Assembly (NCBI GenBank): GCA_964463825.1
Contig: CAYXEF010000002.1
Span: 1-64,000 of the forward strand
Direction: 5' to 3'
DNA length: 64,000 nt
DNA from: Syntrophosphaera sp964463825
GTDB taxonomy: Bacteria > Cloacimonadota > Cloacimonadia > Cloacimonadales > Cloacimonadaceae
The notes beneath the pieces were generated by a model, which saw only the letters and a program-made list of their open reading frames with translations, searched no databases and was not told the origin of the DNA. Positions 33,154-43,064 of the stretch are shown piece after piece (the stretch's first letter is position 1; every line of letters begins with the position of its first letter). The translations under genes and the position numbers were made by a program.

Positions 33154-35222
33154 GCGTGCAGGAATACGACATCCTGAACCTCGATTGCGCCGGCTGCAGC
33201 GCCAAAATCGAGGCAGAGATCCAGGCCCTGCCTGAAGTGAGCAGCGCCAATCTGGACTTTATCAACAAGAAGCTGATCGTCCAATATCACTCGTTGGTGG
33301 ACAATCCCCTGCTGCGTTTGAACCAGATCGCAGGCTCCATCGAACCCGGCGTGACTTTCGCCCCTGCGGGCGCGGGAACTGAAGCCCGGCCCCAGCTTGG
33401 GCGCTGGCTCTGGCTGGGCCTGGGCGCGGTGCTTGTGGTCTCGACGCTGTTTATCGCCGCCCCAATGCAAATCTGGATCGGCATCGCGGGTTACCTGCTG
33501 GTGGCTCATCGCGTATTGCTCGGAGCCGCAAAATCGCTGTTTTCACGCCAGATCTTTTCCGAGCAACTCTTAATGAGCCTTGCCACGCTGGGCGCCATGG
33601 TCCTGGGCGAATATCTGGAGGCCGGTGCGGTGATGCTGCTCTACGAACTCGGATTGGAGCTGGAGCACAGGGCTGTGGAGCATTCCCGCCGCTCCGTGCG
33701 ACGCCTCTTGTTGGTACGGCCGGAAACAGCGCACCTGCAAACTTCTGAAGGGATCCAGGCCGTCAAACTCGCCCAGATCAAGCCCGGCGACACCATCCTG
33801 GTTTATCCCGGCGAACGCGTTCCGCTCGACGGCATGATCAGCAAAGGCTCCAGCACGGTCGATACCTCGACACTGACCGGTGAGGCGGAGCCGCTTTATG
33901 TAAATCCCGGCACAGAGATTTTCGCCGGATTCATCAACCACGGCGGACTGCTCGAGATCCAGGTGCAAAGTACGGAGGCGGAAAGCGCCGTGGCTCGCAT
34001 CCTCAAGCTCATCGACAGCGCTGGCAGCCGCAAATCCGCCCAGGAAAAGTTCATCACCCGCTTTGCCCGCGTTTATACGCCGGTTGTTGTGTTGCTTGCC
34101 CTGCTGGTCTTCGTAATGCCCACTTTGCTGGGCCAGCCTGCCGCCCTCTGGTTCAAGCGTTCGCTGGTTTTTCTCATCGTGTCCTGCCCTTGCGCGCTGG
34201 TGATCTCCATTCCGCTGACCTACTACATCGGTATCGGGCTCGCCGCGCGGGGCGGCATTATCTTCAAGGGCAGCGTCTTTCTGGACGCTCTGCGCCGGGT
34301 GCGGACCCTGGTTTTTGATAAAACCGGGACCCTCACCACCGGTGACCTGAGGGTGCAAAAGCTCCTTCAGCCTGCCGGAGCGGATCCCGCGGAACTGCTG
34401 CAGACTCTGTATCTCTGTGAATACACGTCCTCACATCCTTTCGCACGGGCCATCAAAGCCGCTTATCAAGGCAGCTATGACAGCGCTCTGGTCAATGCCT
34501 ACTCCGAGTATCCCGGCAGAGGCGTGTTGCTGGAGTATGGCGGCGACCGTCTGATCGTAGGTTCGGAGGCTTTTCTCGGCGAATATGGCTTTGTAGGCCT
34601 GATCCGGCCGGACGGCCAAAGCGCCGTTCACGCAGTGAAGAACGACTTCTATCTCGGCTGCGCCACCTTCGGCGACGAACTGAAAACAGGCATCGCTGAA
34701 GCACTGACGGAACTGCGCCAACTGGGCATTGCCAACGCTGTCATGCTCTCCGGCGACCGGGCCGCCAAAGCGGAGCTGGTCTGCGCGCAGCTCAAGCTGG
34801 ATCAATGTTTCGCAGAATTGCTCCCGGAACAGAAACTCGCACAACTGGAAGCTCTGATGCGCGAGTCCGATGGCCTCCTGGCCTACGTCGGCGACGGTAT
34901 GAACGATGCTCCCGCCCTGGCCCGCGCTGACGCCGGCATCGCCATGGGCGACATTGGCAACCAGTCAGCGATCGAAACTGCCGACATCGTATTACTCAAC
35001 GACAAGCCGCAGCAATTGGTCTCGGCTTTCCGCGTCTCGCGGCAAACCGGCCGGGTGGTGGTGCAAAACATCGTAACCGCCTTGGGGGTCAAGATCCTGG
35101 TCATGGCGCTCGGACTCGGCGGCGTCAGCGGCCTCTGGGAAGCGGTCATCGCCGATGTCGGCGTCACGTTGCTGGTGGTCTTCAATTCGCTGCGTCTGCT
35201 GAAGCCGGCACGGAGCGCTTGA
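33150..35222 (+). CDS. zntA: Zn(II)/Cd(II)-exporting P-type ATPase
   Basis: This P1B-type pump has 690 residues. The N-terminal HMA domain has LDCAGCSAKIE (Cys13, Cys16). The membrane metal site is Cys346-Pro-Cys348 (SCPCALVISIP). Phosphorylation is at Asp390 in DKTGTLT, the nucleotide domain has an SHPFARAI motif, and GDGMNDAPALARADAGIAMG is the hinge. The last helix region IADVGVTLLVVFNSLRLL carries the Asp typical of Zn/Cd/Pb pumps rather than copper pumps. It starts with GTG 33150, translationally coupled to the sensor gene that should regulate it. Confidence 0.92.
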   Translation: MSVQEYDILNLDCAGCSAKIEAEIQALPEVSSANLDFINKKLIVQYHSLVDNPLLRLNQIAGSIEPGVTFAPAGAGTEARPQLGRWLWLGLGAVLVVSTLFIAAPMQIWIGIAGYLLVAHRVLLGAAKSLFSRQIFSEQLLMSLATLGAMVLGEYLEAGAVMLLYELGLELEHRAVEHSRRSVRRLLLVRPETAHLQTSEGIQAVKLAQIKPGDTILVYPGERVPLDGMISKGSSTVDTSTLTGEAEPLYVNPGTEIFAGFINHGGLLEIQVQSTEAESAVARILKLIDSAGSRKSAQEKFITRFARVYTPVVVLLALLVFVMPTLLGQPAALWFKRSLVFLIVSCPCALVISIPLTYYIGIGLAARGGIIFKGSVFLDALRRVRTLVFDKTGTLTTGDLRVQKLLQPAGADPAELLQTLYLCEYTSSHPFARAIKAAYQGSYDSALVNAYSEYPGRGVLLEYGGDRLIVGSEAFLGEYGFVGLIRPDGQSAVHAVKNDFYLGCATFGDELKTGIAEALTELRQLGIANAVMLSGDRAAKAELVCAQLKLDQCFAELLPEQKLAQLEALMRESDGLLAYVGDGMNDAPALARADAGIAMGDIGNQSAIETADIVLLNDKPQQLVSAFRVSRQTGRVVVQNIVTALGVKILVMALGLGGVSGLWEAVIADVGVTLLVVFNSLRLLKPARSA

Positions 35223-35248
35223 CAAAAAAGCGGCGACGGAAGTTTAAG
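35219..35248 (+). promoter_or_regulatory. Candidate promoter of thrS
   Basis: TTGACA (35219-35224) overlaps the ATPase stop codon and lies 66 bases before the thrS ATG. The hexamer after 18 bases (TTTAAG) is a weak -10. Confidence 0.4.
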
Positions 35249-35284
35249 GACAAATCATAGTTAAATGACTATATGGGAGCACTA

Positions 35285-37189
35285 ATGCCAGTCCGTATCA
35301 CATTACCCGAAGGCTCTGTCAAGACCTATCAGCAGGCCGTCACCGCCTTGCAGGTGGCGCAGGAGATCAGTCCCCGTCTTGCCGAGGCGGCGGTCTGCGC
35401 CGAGCTTGACGGCAAACTGGTCGATCTCGGCCACAGCATCGACCGCGATGCCCATCTCGTTCTGCACACCTTTCAGACCGACGCCGGCAAAGACATCTAC
35501 TGGCACAGCACCGCGCACTTGATGGCTCAGGCGGTGAAACAGCTCTGGCCCGAGGTGAAAGTGACCATCGGGCCAGCCATCGAGCAAGGCTTCTACTACG
35601 ATTTTGACCGCGACGCGCCTTTCTCGGAAGAAGAACTGGCCCGCATCGAAGAGCGCATGCGTGAACTCAGCCAACAGAATCTCGGTTACGAACGCCGCGA
35701 ACTCACCAAAGCCGAAGCCATGGAGATCTTCGCCAGGATGGGCGAGACCTACAAGCTGGAGATCCTGAGCGAGATTCCGGACACCGAAGTGATCAGCAGT
35801 TACCAGCAGGGCGATTTTATCGATCTCTGCCGCGGTCCCCATATCCCCCATACCGGCAAGATTAAGGCCGTCAAGCTGCTCAAGTCCTCCGGCGCCTACT
35901 GGCGCGGCGACGAAAAGAACAAGATGCTGCAGCGCATTTACGGCATCAGTTTTCCCACCACCAAAGAGCTGGATCAGTATCTGGAGTTCCTAAGGCAGGC
36001 GGCCCTGCGCGATCACCGCAAGCTGGGTAAGGATCTGGATCTCTTTTCCATTAATGAAGACGTGGGACCCGGACTGGTGCTCTGGCATCCGGGCGGCGCC
36101 ATGATCCGGCATTTGATCGAAACTTACTGGAAAGACGAGCATCTGGCGCGCGGCTACAAACTGGTCTACACCCCGCATGTGGGGCGTGCCCATTTGTGGG
36201 AGACCAGCGGACACCTCGGATTTTACAAAGAAAACATGTATTCCGCCATGGATGTCGAAGGCCAGGATTACTACATCAAGCCCATGAACTGCCCCTTCCA
36301 CATCTCGATCTACAACTCCCGCGTGCACAGCTACCGCGAGTTGCCCCTGCGCCTGGCGGAACTTGGCACCGTCTACCGTTATGAACGTTCCGGCGTTTTG
36401 CACGGTCTGATGCGGGTGCGCGGCTTCACCCAGGACGACGCTCATATCATCTGCACGCCGGAGCAATTGGACGGCGAGGTCGAAAAACTCATCGTCTTCT
36501 CGCTGGACATGCTGCGTCATTTTGGATTCCAGGATTTCCTCATCTATCTGAGCACCATGCCGGATGCCGCGGTTGGCGATCCCAGGGATTGGGACACCGC
36601 CACGGAAAGCCTGCGCCAGTCCCTGGAAAAACTCGGCCTGGACTATGAAGTCGACCGGGGCGGCGGCGCTTTCTACGGTCCCAAGATCGACATCAAGATC
36701 AAAGACGCCATCGGCCGTGCCTGGCAATGCACCACCATCCAGTTCGATTTCAACCTGCCCCAGCGCTTCGACATGCATTACATCGACCGCGACAACGCGC
36801 AGCACCGGCCTTTCATGGTGCACCGCGCCATTCTCGGCTCTGTGGAGCGCTTCTTCGCCACATTGCTGGAATACCACTCCGGCAATCTGCCTTTGTGGCT
36901 GTGTCCCGTGCAGTTAATGCTGCTGCCGATCACTGAAGCGCAGTTGGATTACGCCCGCGGGTTGGAGTCTCGCCTCAGCGCGGCCGGTCTGCGCTGCGAT
37001 GTGGACGCCAGGGGCGAAAAGATCGGCTACAAGATCCGCGACGCTGAACTCAAGAAGATCCCCTTCATGTGTATCCTGGGCAAGAAAGAACAGGAAACCG
37101 GGACTCTCACGCTGCGCCAGCACACGGTCGGCGACCTCGGCGCCATGGATTTCGAGGCCGCGCTGGCCAGGATCAGGGACCATGCCTGA
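35285..37189 (+). CDS. thrS: Threonine-tRNA ligase
   Basis: ThrRS charges tRNA-Thr. The product (634 residues from ATG 35285) has a TGS domain (about 1-62), the editing domain with HSTAHLMAQAV and the CRGPHIPHTG motif, then the class II catalytic core. The core includes the zinc site in MNCPFHISIYNSR, the motif 2 region ELGTVYRYERSGVLHGLMRVRGFTQDD, and motif 3 HRAILGSVERFFATLLE. A C-terminal anticodon-binding domain follows. ATG 35285 is preferred over ATG 35273 because a GGGAG site sits five bases before it. Confidence 0.96.
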   Translation: MPVRITLPEGSVKTYQQAVTALQVAQEISPRLAEAAVCAELDGKLVDLGHSIDRDAHLVLHTFQTDAGKDIYWHSTAHLMAQAVKQLWPEVKVTIGPAIEQGFYYDFDRDAPFSEEELARIEERMRELSQQNLGYERRELTKAEAMEIFARMGETYKLEILSEIPDTEVISSYQQGDFIDLCRGPHIPHTGKIKAVKLLKSSGAYWRGDEKNKMLQRIYGISFPTTKELDQYLEFLRQAALRDHRKLGKDLDLFSINEDVGPGLVLWHPGGAMIRHLIETYWKDEHLARGYKLVYTPHVGRAHLWETSGHLGFYKENMYSAMDVEGQDYYIKPMNCPFHISIYNSRVHSYRELPLRLAELGTVYRYERSGVLHGLMRVRGFTQDDAHIICTPEQLDGEVEKLIVFSLDMLRHFGFQDFLIYLSTMPDAAVGDPRDWDTATESLRQSLEKLGLDYEVDRGGGAFYGPKIDIKIKDAIGRAWQCTTIQFDFNLPQRFDMHYIDRDNAQHRPFMVHRAILGSVERFFATLLEYHSGNLPLWLCPVQLMLLPITEAQLDYARGLESRLSAAGLRCDVDARGEKIGYKIRDAELKKIPFMCILGKKEQETGTLTLRQHTVGDLGAMDFEAALARIRDHA

Positions 37190-37260
37190 CGCCCCAGGCC
37201 GCCTTACTCCCGGTCTCAGGCGGCCCAATCCGCATATATGGCTGGTGGGCCGGAGGAAGT

Positions 37261-38229
37261 ATGGGAATTAAAGAGGAGATCAAGCAAGAGCTGAGCCTGG
37301 AGGCCGACGCCATCCTGCAAGTGGCAGAACAACTGGAAACGGCTGAATTGGAGAAGGCTTTCGAACTGCTGAAAAACTGCCGGGGCAAGGTGGTGCTCAC
37401 CGGTATCGGCAAAGCCGGAATAATCGCCCGCAAGATCTCCGCCACGCTGGCCAGCACGGGCACGACATCGATCTTCCTGCACGCGGCGGAAGGGATCCAT
37501 GGCGACCTTGGCATGCTGCAGCCATCGGATGTGGTGATGGCTGTATCCAGAAGCGGCAACACGCAGGAACTGCTTTCCATCATACCCTTCGTCAAATTCA
37601 TCGGCGTGCCCCTCATCGCTCTGACCGGCAACCCCGGCTCCCCCCTGGCCCAGGCGGCCGACGCCGTGCTGGATTGCAGCGTACCGCCGGAATATGAGGC
37701 TCTGGGCTTGATCCCCACCGCCAGCACGACCGTCGCCCTGGCTTTGGGCGATGCCCTGGCAGTCTTGTTGCTGAGGGACAAGAACTTCTCGCTGGCAGAT
37801 TTCGCGCAATTGCATCCCGGAGGCAACATTGGTAAAAACCTGCTGCTGCGGGTGCAGGACCTGATGCATAGAGGCGGCGAATTGCCCGTGGTGAGCCTGA
37901 CCACGCCAATGAGCGGCGCGATCCTGGAAATGACCACCAAAAAACTGGGCTGTACCGCCGTCATCGGTGAAGATGGGCTTTTGCGTGGCATGATCACCGA
38001 TGGCGATCTACGCCGCCAGATCCAACAGAAACAGGACAAGCTCCTGGCCAGCCCGGCATCGGAGTGCATGACTCCCGACCCCAAGCGCTGCAAGAGCGAT
38101 GATCTGGCAGCGGCCGTCCTCAAACTGATGGAAGACCACAAGATCACCATGCTACCAGTGGTTGATGATACGGACCGCGTGATCGGCATGCTGCACATGC
38201 ACGATCTGGTGCGGGCCGGAGTGATCTGA
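37261..38229 (+). CDS. kdsD: Arabinose-5-phosphate isomerase (KpsF/GutQ family)
   Basis: KdsD interconverts ribulose-5-phosphate and arabinose-5-phosphate, the first step toward Kdo. The 322-residue protein has a SIS domain (about 35-170; GIGKAGIIARKISATLASTG, VSRSGNTQELL, IPTASTTVALALGDALAV) and two CBS repeats (about 200-322). ATG 37261 follows a strong GGAGG site; in-frame ATG codons further upstream lie inside thrS. Together with waaA it supports Kdo-containing lipopolysaccharide. Confidence 0.93.
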   Translation: MGIKEEIKQELSLEADAILQVAEQLETAELEKAFELLKNCRGKVVLTGIGKAGIIARKISATLASTGTTSIFLHAAEGIHGDLGMLQPSDVVMAVSRSGNTQELLSIIPFVKFIGVPLIALTGNPGSPLAQAADAVLDCSVPPEYEALGLIPTASTTVALALGDALAVLLLRDKNFSLADFAQLHPGGNIGKNLLLRVQDLMHRGGELPVVSLTTPMSGAILEMTTKKLGCTAVIGEDGLLRGMITDGDLRRQIQQKQDKLLASPASECMTPDPKRCKSDDLAAAVLKLMEDHKITMLPVVDDTDRVIGMLHMHDLVRAGVI

Positions 38230-38235
38230 ACTGAT

Positions 38236-39101
38236 TTGTCCCCCTCGTCCAAGCACGCGCCCACCCCAGAACTGACTGCAGCGGCCAAGCGTCTATACAG
38301 GGCTGAAGGTGAATTGGAGTACTTTGCCGGCGGCCACAAATGGTCGGACGGCACTGTCTATCAATTCGCTCGCCAGGGCGAAGCCTATCTCTTAAAACTA
38401 ATCCGCGCAGAAGAACCGGGCAAGATCGAGGTTATGGCCGAGAGGCTGCGCTATCAGGAGTATTTGGGGCAATCCGGCATCGATATCGTGTATCCAATCC
38501 ATTCCGAATCCGGAAACTTGATCGAATCCCTCAATCTGGACGAGCCCCATGCCTTTTTTGCCTGGCGCAAAGTGGAGGGAGAGCACATCCAGCTGGTCGA
38601 TCCAACTGCTCTGGCTGGTTTCTATCACGCTTGGGGCGGCCTGGTGGGCAGGATACACCGCCTGGCCCAGGCCTATCCGGATTGGCAACATTCCCGCGCG
38701 GTTGACGCAGACGGCGTTCCTCTGCTTTCCCGAGACCGGGAGTGGGATGTGTTCTACAACTGGATCCCCGATCCCGAGGTCAAGTTAGCCTGGCTGGATA
38801 TGAAAGCCAGACTGGATGCCCTGCCCAGCGCCAGAAACAACTTCGGCTTCATCCACAACGATCCCCATCCGGGCAATATCCTCGTCAAAGGCCAGCGCCT
38901 GACTTTGCTGGACTTCGATGTCGCGAACTTCATGTGGTTCGTCACCGACCTTGCCATCTGCATTTACAGCGAATACTCGCGCTGCAGAATCCACTCAGGT
39001 TTTCAGCACCGCGTGCCCCAACTGCCGGAACTCTTCCTGAAACCCTGGCTGAGCGGCTATCTGGAGCAAAACCAGCTGCCGGCAGAGGAATTCCAGAGGC
39101 T
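38236..39101 (+). CDS. APH-family kinase (SrkA/choline kinase-like fold), 3' end lost in gap
   Basis: The 288 visible residues show a protein-kinase-like aminoglycoside phosphotransferase fold. An N-lobe YLLKLIR lysine is followed by the catalytic loop FIHNDPHPGNILV and the metal-binding LLDFDVANF. Such enzymes phosphorylate small alcohols, amines or proteins; the substrate is unknown. The start seems to be TTG 38236, 6 bases after kdsD. The C-terminus disappears into the N run at 39102, so the real length is unknown. Confidence 0.8.
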
Positions 39102-39201
39102 NNNNNNNNNNNNNNNNNNNNNNNNNNNNNNNNNNNNNNNNNNNNNNNNNNNNNNNNNNNNNNNNNNNNNNNNNNNNNNNNNNNNNNNNNNNNNNNNNNN
39201 N
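39102..39201. other. Assembly gap (100 N)
   Basis: Exactly 100 undetermined bases separate the truncated kinase gene from the 3' end of glmS. As with the gap in miaB, the length is probably a placeholder. The stop codon of the kinase and any terminators between the converging genes are hidden. Confidence 0.95.
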
Positions 39202-39210
39202 AGGGATGTT

Positions 39211-41046
39211 CTATTCCACGGTCACGCTTTTGGCCAGATTGCGGGGTTGATCGACATCGAGGCCGCGCAGATCCGCCACATGATAGGCCAGCAGTTGCAG
39301 CGGGATCACGGTCAAGAGCGGCTGCAGGTTTTGCAGGGTGTCCGGAATGTAGATCACATGCTCGGACATCCGGCCCACTTGTTCGTCACCCTCGGTGGCG
39401 ACGGTGACGAGGCGGGCATTGCGGCTCAACACTTCCCGCAGATTGGTGTAGACCTTGTCGTAGAGCGGATCTTTGGTCGCGATCGCCACCACCGGCATCT
39501 GTTCGTCGATCAGTGCGATCGGGCCGTGTTTCATCTCCGCGGCGGGATAGCCTTCGGCGTGGATGTAGGAGATCTCTTTCAGTTTGAGAGCTCCTTCCAA
39601 GGCCACCGGATAGTTGATCCCGCGGCCCAGATAGAGCGCGTTGCCGGAGTCTTTGATGCTGGCGGCGATCTCGCGCAGGCGGCCGTTTTGGGCCAGGATG
39701 CTCTCGATCTTGGCGGGGATCTGCTGCAATTCGTGGATGTAATCCAGGCCCAGGGCGGTGGAGAAGTTTCGCTGCCGGCCCAGAAGCACTGCCAGCAGAA
39801 ACAGGATGGTGACCTGTGAAGTGAAGGCCTTGGTGGAGGCCACACCGATCTCGCTGCCGGCATGGATGTAGGAGCCACCGTCGCTTTCACGGGCGATCGT
39901 GCTACCCACCACATTGGTGATGCCGAGGACGGAAGCGCCTTTGGCTCTGGCTTCGCGCAAGGCGGCCAGCGTATCCGCCGTTTCGCCGGACTGGCTGATC
40001 ACGAAGACCAGCGTGTCGGCATCGATGATGGGATTGCGATAGCGGTATTCCGAGGCATATTCAGCGTGGACGGGGATGCGCGCCATGTCCTCGATCAGGT
40101 ATTTGCCGATCAAAGCCGCGTGGAAAGAGGTCCCGCAGGCGATGAGATGGATCTCTTTGACCTTGCGCAGATCACTGGGCGACAGATTCAGCCCGCCCAG
40201 CCGCGCCACGCCGTTCTTTTCGTCGATGCGGCCGCGGAAGGCGTTGTCCACCGTCACCGGCTGCTCATAGATCTCCTTGAGCATGAAGTGCTTGTAGTTG
40301 CCCTTCTCGATTGCCTGAACGCCCCAATCCACTTTGGAGATCTCGCGCCGGACCTTCTCTCGCCTGACATTGGTGATCTCGAATCCGTCGCGGCGGATTA
40401 CGCAGATATCGTCATCATCCAGGTAGATGACCTGGTTGGTGTGTTTGATCACGGCGCTGACGTCGCTGGCCAGATAATACTCGTCGTTGCCGATGCCCAG
40501 GATCAACGGCGAGCCCTTGCGCACGGCGACGAGTTTGTCCGGCTCCCGTTGGCTGAGCACTGCCAGGCCGTAGGCACCCTCAACAGCCTGCAAAGCCTCT
40601 CGCAGAGCCTCTTCCAGCGTGGGATACTGCGGCAGGTATTGCTCGATCAGGTGAGCAAAAACCTCGCTGTCCGTATCGCTGGTGAATTTGTGTCCCCGAT
40701 CCTGCAACTGCTGCTTGAGTGTGCTGTAGTTATCGATGATGCCGTTGTGGACGATGGCGATTTCTCCGCTGCAATCCAGTTGCGGATGGGCGTTGAGCTC
40801 ATTGGGCTGGCCGTGCGTGGCCCAGCGGGTGTGGGCGATGGCGACAGTGCCGGAACAAAGGTTGGGATCAGGCAGCGAGCGTTCCAGGGCGATGATCTTG
40901 CCCTGTTGCTTATAGACCTGCAGTCTGCCCTCATGGATAAGGGCGCATCCGGAGCTGTCGTAACCCCGGTATTCCAGGCGTTTCAGCGCCTCGATCACGA
41001 TCGGCAGGGCGTTACGCGAGCCTATGTAACCGACTATTCCGCACAT
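39211..41046 (-). CDS. glmS: Glutamine-fructose-6-phosphate aminotransferase (isomerizing)
   Basis: GlmS makes glucosamine-6-phosphate, the entry to UDP-GlcNAc for peptidoglycan and lipid A. The 611-residue product starts MCGIVGYIGSRNALPIV, with Cys2 as the glutaminase nucleophile after Met removal. It contains RWATHGQPNELNAHPQ, two SIS domains (ACGTSFHAALIGKYLIE, SQSGETADTLAALREA) and the invariant C-terminus PRNLAKSVTVE. The start at 41046 overlaps the upstream stop by one base (TGATG), coupling it to the ABC exporter genes. No glmS ribozyme space exists upstream. Confidence 0.96.
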   Translation of the reverse strand: MCGIVGYIGSRNALPIVIEALKRLEYRGYDSSGCALIHEGRLQVYKQQGKIIALERSLPDPNLCSGTVAIAHTRWATHGQPNELNAHPQLDCSGEIAIVHNGIIDNYSTLKQQLQDRGHKFTSDTDSEVFAHLIEQYLPQYPTLEEALREALQAVEGAYGLAVLSQREPDKLVAVRKGSPLILGIGNDEYYLASDVSAVIKHTNQVIYLDDDDICVIRRDGFEITNVRREKVRREISKVDWGVQAIEKGNYKHFMLKEIYEQPVTVDNAFRGRIDEKNGVARLGGLNLSPSDLRKVKEIHLIACGTSFHAALIGKYLIEDMARIPVHAEYASEYRYRNPIIDADTLVFVISQSGETADTLAALREARAKGASVLGITNVVGSTIARESDGGSYIHAGSEIGVASTKAFTSQVTILFLLAVLLGRQRNFSTALGLDYIHELQQIPAKIESILAQNGRLREIAASIKDSGNALYLGRGINYPVALEGALKLKEISYIHAEGYPAAEMKHGPIALIDEQMPVVAIATKDPLYDKVYTNLREVLSRNARLVTVATEGDEQVGRMSEHVIYIPDTLQNLQPLLTVIPLQLLAYHVADLRGLDVDQPRNLAKSVTVE

Positions 41047-43064
41047 CAGGCGACCTCCTTGTTTGCAGTGACGCGGTGAAAGGCCCACAAGGCCAGGATC
41101 AGCACCGGCAGGGCGATCAGCCCCACCCACCATTTAAAACTCTCGCTGTTTTGCAAAAAAGGCTTTAGCCAGGGCTGCGTGGCAAAGGTGACCACCAACA
41201 GAGCCAAGGCGTTGTTGACCGCGTGGCTGAGCATGCTGTTGACGATACTGCCCGAGCGCACGGTCAGCCAGCCCAACAGCAGGCCCAGAAGGAAGGTCGG
41301 CAGCAGGCGGAAGGGATCCAGGTGGAAGATGGCAAAGAGCAGGGCGCTGACGATGACCGCGTAGCGCGCCTGCTTCCCTTCGAAGAAGCGGATCAGCCAG
41401 CCCCGGAACATGATCTCCTCGCAGATACCCGGTAACACTGCCACCACCAGCAGGCTCTGCCACAGTGTCACATCCTGATCGAAGAGTTTCATCAGCGAGT
41501 TGATGTATTCCTTGGGGAAAGGAAACCAATGATTGATCAACTGCGCCAGCAGCGCGACCAGGACGGCCGCCGAAACGGCAATGAAGGGCACCAGCGCGAT
41601 CTCTTTCAGGCGCGGAGCCCTGAGGCGCAGGATCGGCCGCGGAGCTTGTTTCATGAGCCGCAGAACCAGCAAGACGGGAAGTAAAATGATGATAATCTGG
41701 GTCTGCGCCAGGCCGCGGTAGAGATCGGCAGCCTGCCATTTGCCGCCCAGATAGAAAAGCGCCACCACACCAAGCGCGAAATAGACCAGCCCGTAGAAGG
41801 GATTGAAGAAGCTGCGCTTGTTCGTCCGCGTGATCTTGAGATCGCTGTCGTCCTCCTTGCGGAAGAGCACAGCTTCGGTATTGAAGAGCCGCACCGTCGT
41901 CCAGATCGCGGCGATATCCAAAAGCAGCGTCGAGCCGATGGTCAACAGCAGGTGCAAGAGCTGGTATTCGCCGATCATGACCGCCTTGAAGAGCAAAGCG
42001 ATATTGACCACCGGCACCAGCGCCAGCAGATTGTTGATCTCCACCGAGGGGATGAAACTGATCATGCCCATCATCATGGAGACCATCAGGATCGGCTGCT
42101 CGTAGGTGCGGGCTTCCTTCATATTGCGCGAGAAGGTGGAGATCGAGAGCAGCAAGGCGGAGAAAAGCGTCGCCAGCGGAACCATCGCCAAGAGCAGGAT
42201 GCCGAAGGCGCTGACGGGCATTTGCAGCCCCTGGGTCTGGAGTCCGGATTGCGAAAGCAGGAATCGCAGGGAGAAGCTCAAGCTGACGAGGTTGATGGCC
42301 ACATTGACCATAGCCATGGTGATGATGGTCAGGTATTTGCCCAGCACGATCTCGCCGCGCGTGGCGGAGGACACCAGCAGCGTCTCCAGGGTCTTGCGCT
42401 CCTTTTCTCCGGCCACCAGGTCCGCCGCGATGGTCGCAGCTCCGGCCACCAGGGTCAGGATCATGATATAGGGCAGGAACATCCCCAGCATGGTGCCCAT
42501 TTTTTTCTGCGCCGTGGAGGTGTCCCAGGATTCGACGCGGAAGGGTTTGATCAGTTCCGGAGCCACTTTCAGGCTTTGCAGCCGGCGTCCGATCTCTTCT
42601 TTTTCCTGTTCCTGCAAGGTCGTCTTGATTTTGCTGTGGATCAGTTGCTCCCGTTCGCCGGAAGCGTCGTAGCGGATCAGGATCTTGTAGGTCGGCAGGC
42701 CGGACTGGGAGAGCGAATCAGAGAGCGTCACGACCGCCTGGATCTCTTTTTCGGAATAGAGTTGGTTGGTCGTGGCGGAGTAGGGAACCAGCGTGAAATA
42801 CTCGATCCCGGCGATGCTTTTCTGGATTTGCTGGCTCATCTCGCGGCTGGCCGCGGTGTTCAGGGTCGTGCTGTCGGCGAAGGCGACCGTGGCGCCGCGT
42901 TGCTCCAAAACTTGCTTCTGGCGCCCCATGATGGCGGAGAAACCCATGAACAGCAGCGGATACATGATCACAGGCAGCACGATCGTCGTAAACAGCGTCC
43001 GGCGGTCGCGCAGCAGTTCCAGCAGTTCCTTGCGGTATATGACGAGGGCTTTGTTAAAACTCAT
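41046..43064 (-). CDS. natB: ABC-2 permease fused to a CPBP (CAAX-type) intramembrane protease
   Basis: The 672-residue membrane protein has an N-terminal NatB-like ABC-2 permease (about 1-430: RKELLELLRDRRTLFTTIVLPVIMYPLL, a large extracytoplasmic domain, then VAGEKERKTLETLLVS). The C-terminal CPBP protease domain (about 460-660) has the conserved EEIMFRG, FAIFHLDP and HAVNNALAL motifs, so its catalytic Glu, Arg, His and Asn positions look intact. It should pair with the ATPase encoded upstream. ATG 43064 has a GGTGG site. Substrate unknown; the Bacillus relative exports sodium. Confidence 0.88.
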   Translation of the reverse strand: MSFNKALVIYRKELLELLRDRRTLFTTIVLPVIMYPLLFMGFSAIMGRQKQVLEQRGATVAFADSTTLNTAASREMSQQIQKSIAGIEYFTLVPYSATTNQLYSEKEIQAVVTLSDSLSQSGLPTYKILIRYDASGEREQLIHSKIKTTLQEQEKEEIGRRLQSLKVAPELIKPFRVESWDTSTAQKKMGTMLGMFLPYIMILTLVAGAATIAADLVAGEKERKTLETLLVSSATRGEIVLGKYLTIITMAMVNVAINLVSLSFSLRFLLSQSGLQTQGLQMPVSAFGILLLAMVPLATLFSALLLSISTFSRNMKEARTYEQPILMVSMMMGMISFIPSVEINNLLALVPVVNIALLFKAVMIGEYQLLHLLLTIGSTLLLDIAAIWTTVRLFNTEAVLFRKEDDSDLKITRTNKRSFFNPFYGLVYFALGVVALFYLGGKWQAADLYRGLAQTQIIIILLPVLLVLRLMKQAPRPILRLRAPRLKEIALVPFIAVSAAVLVALLAQLINHWFPFPKEYINSLMKLFDQDVTLWQSLLVVAVLPGICEEIMFRGWLIRFFEGKQARYAVIVSALLFAIFHLDPFRLLPTFLLGLLLGWLTVRSGSIVNSMLSHAVNNALALLVVTFATQPWLKPFLQNSESFKWWVGLIALPVLILALWAFHRVTANKEVA

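Noticed and set aside
40960..41060. Possible glmS ribozyme upstream of glmS
   Set aside because: glmS starts inside the stop codon of the preceding gene, leaving no leader for a ribozyme.
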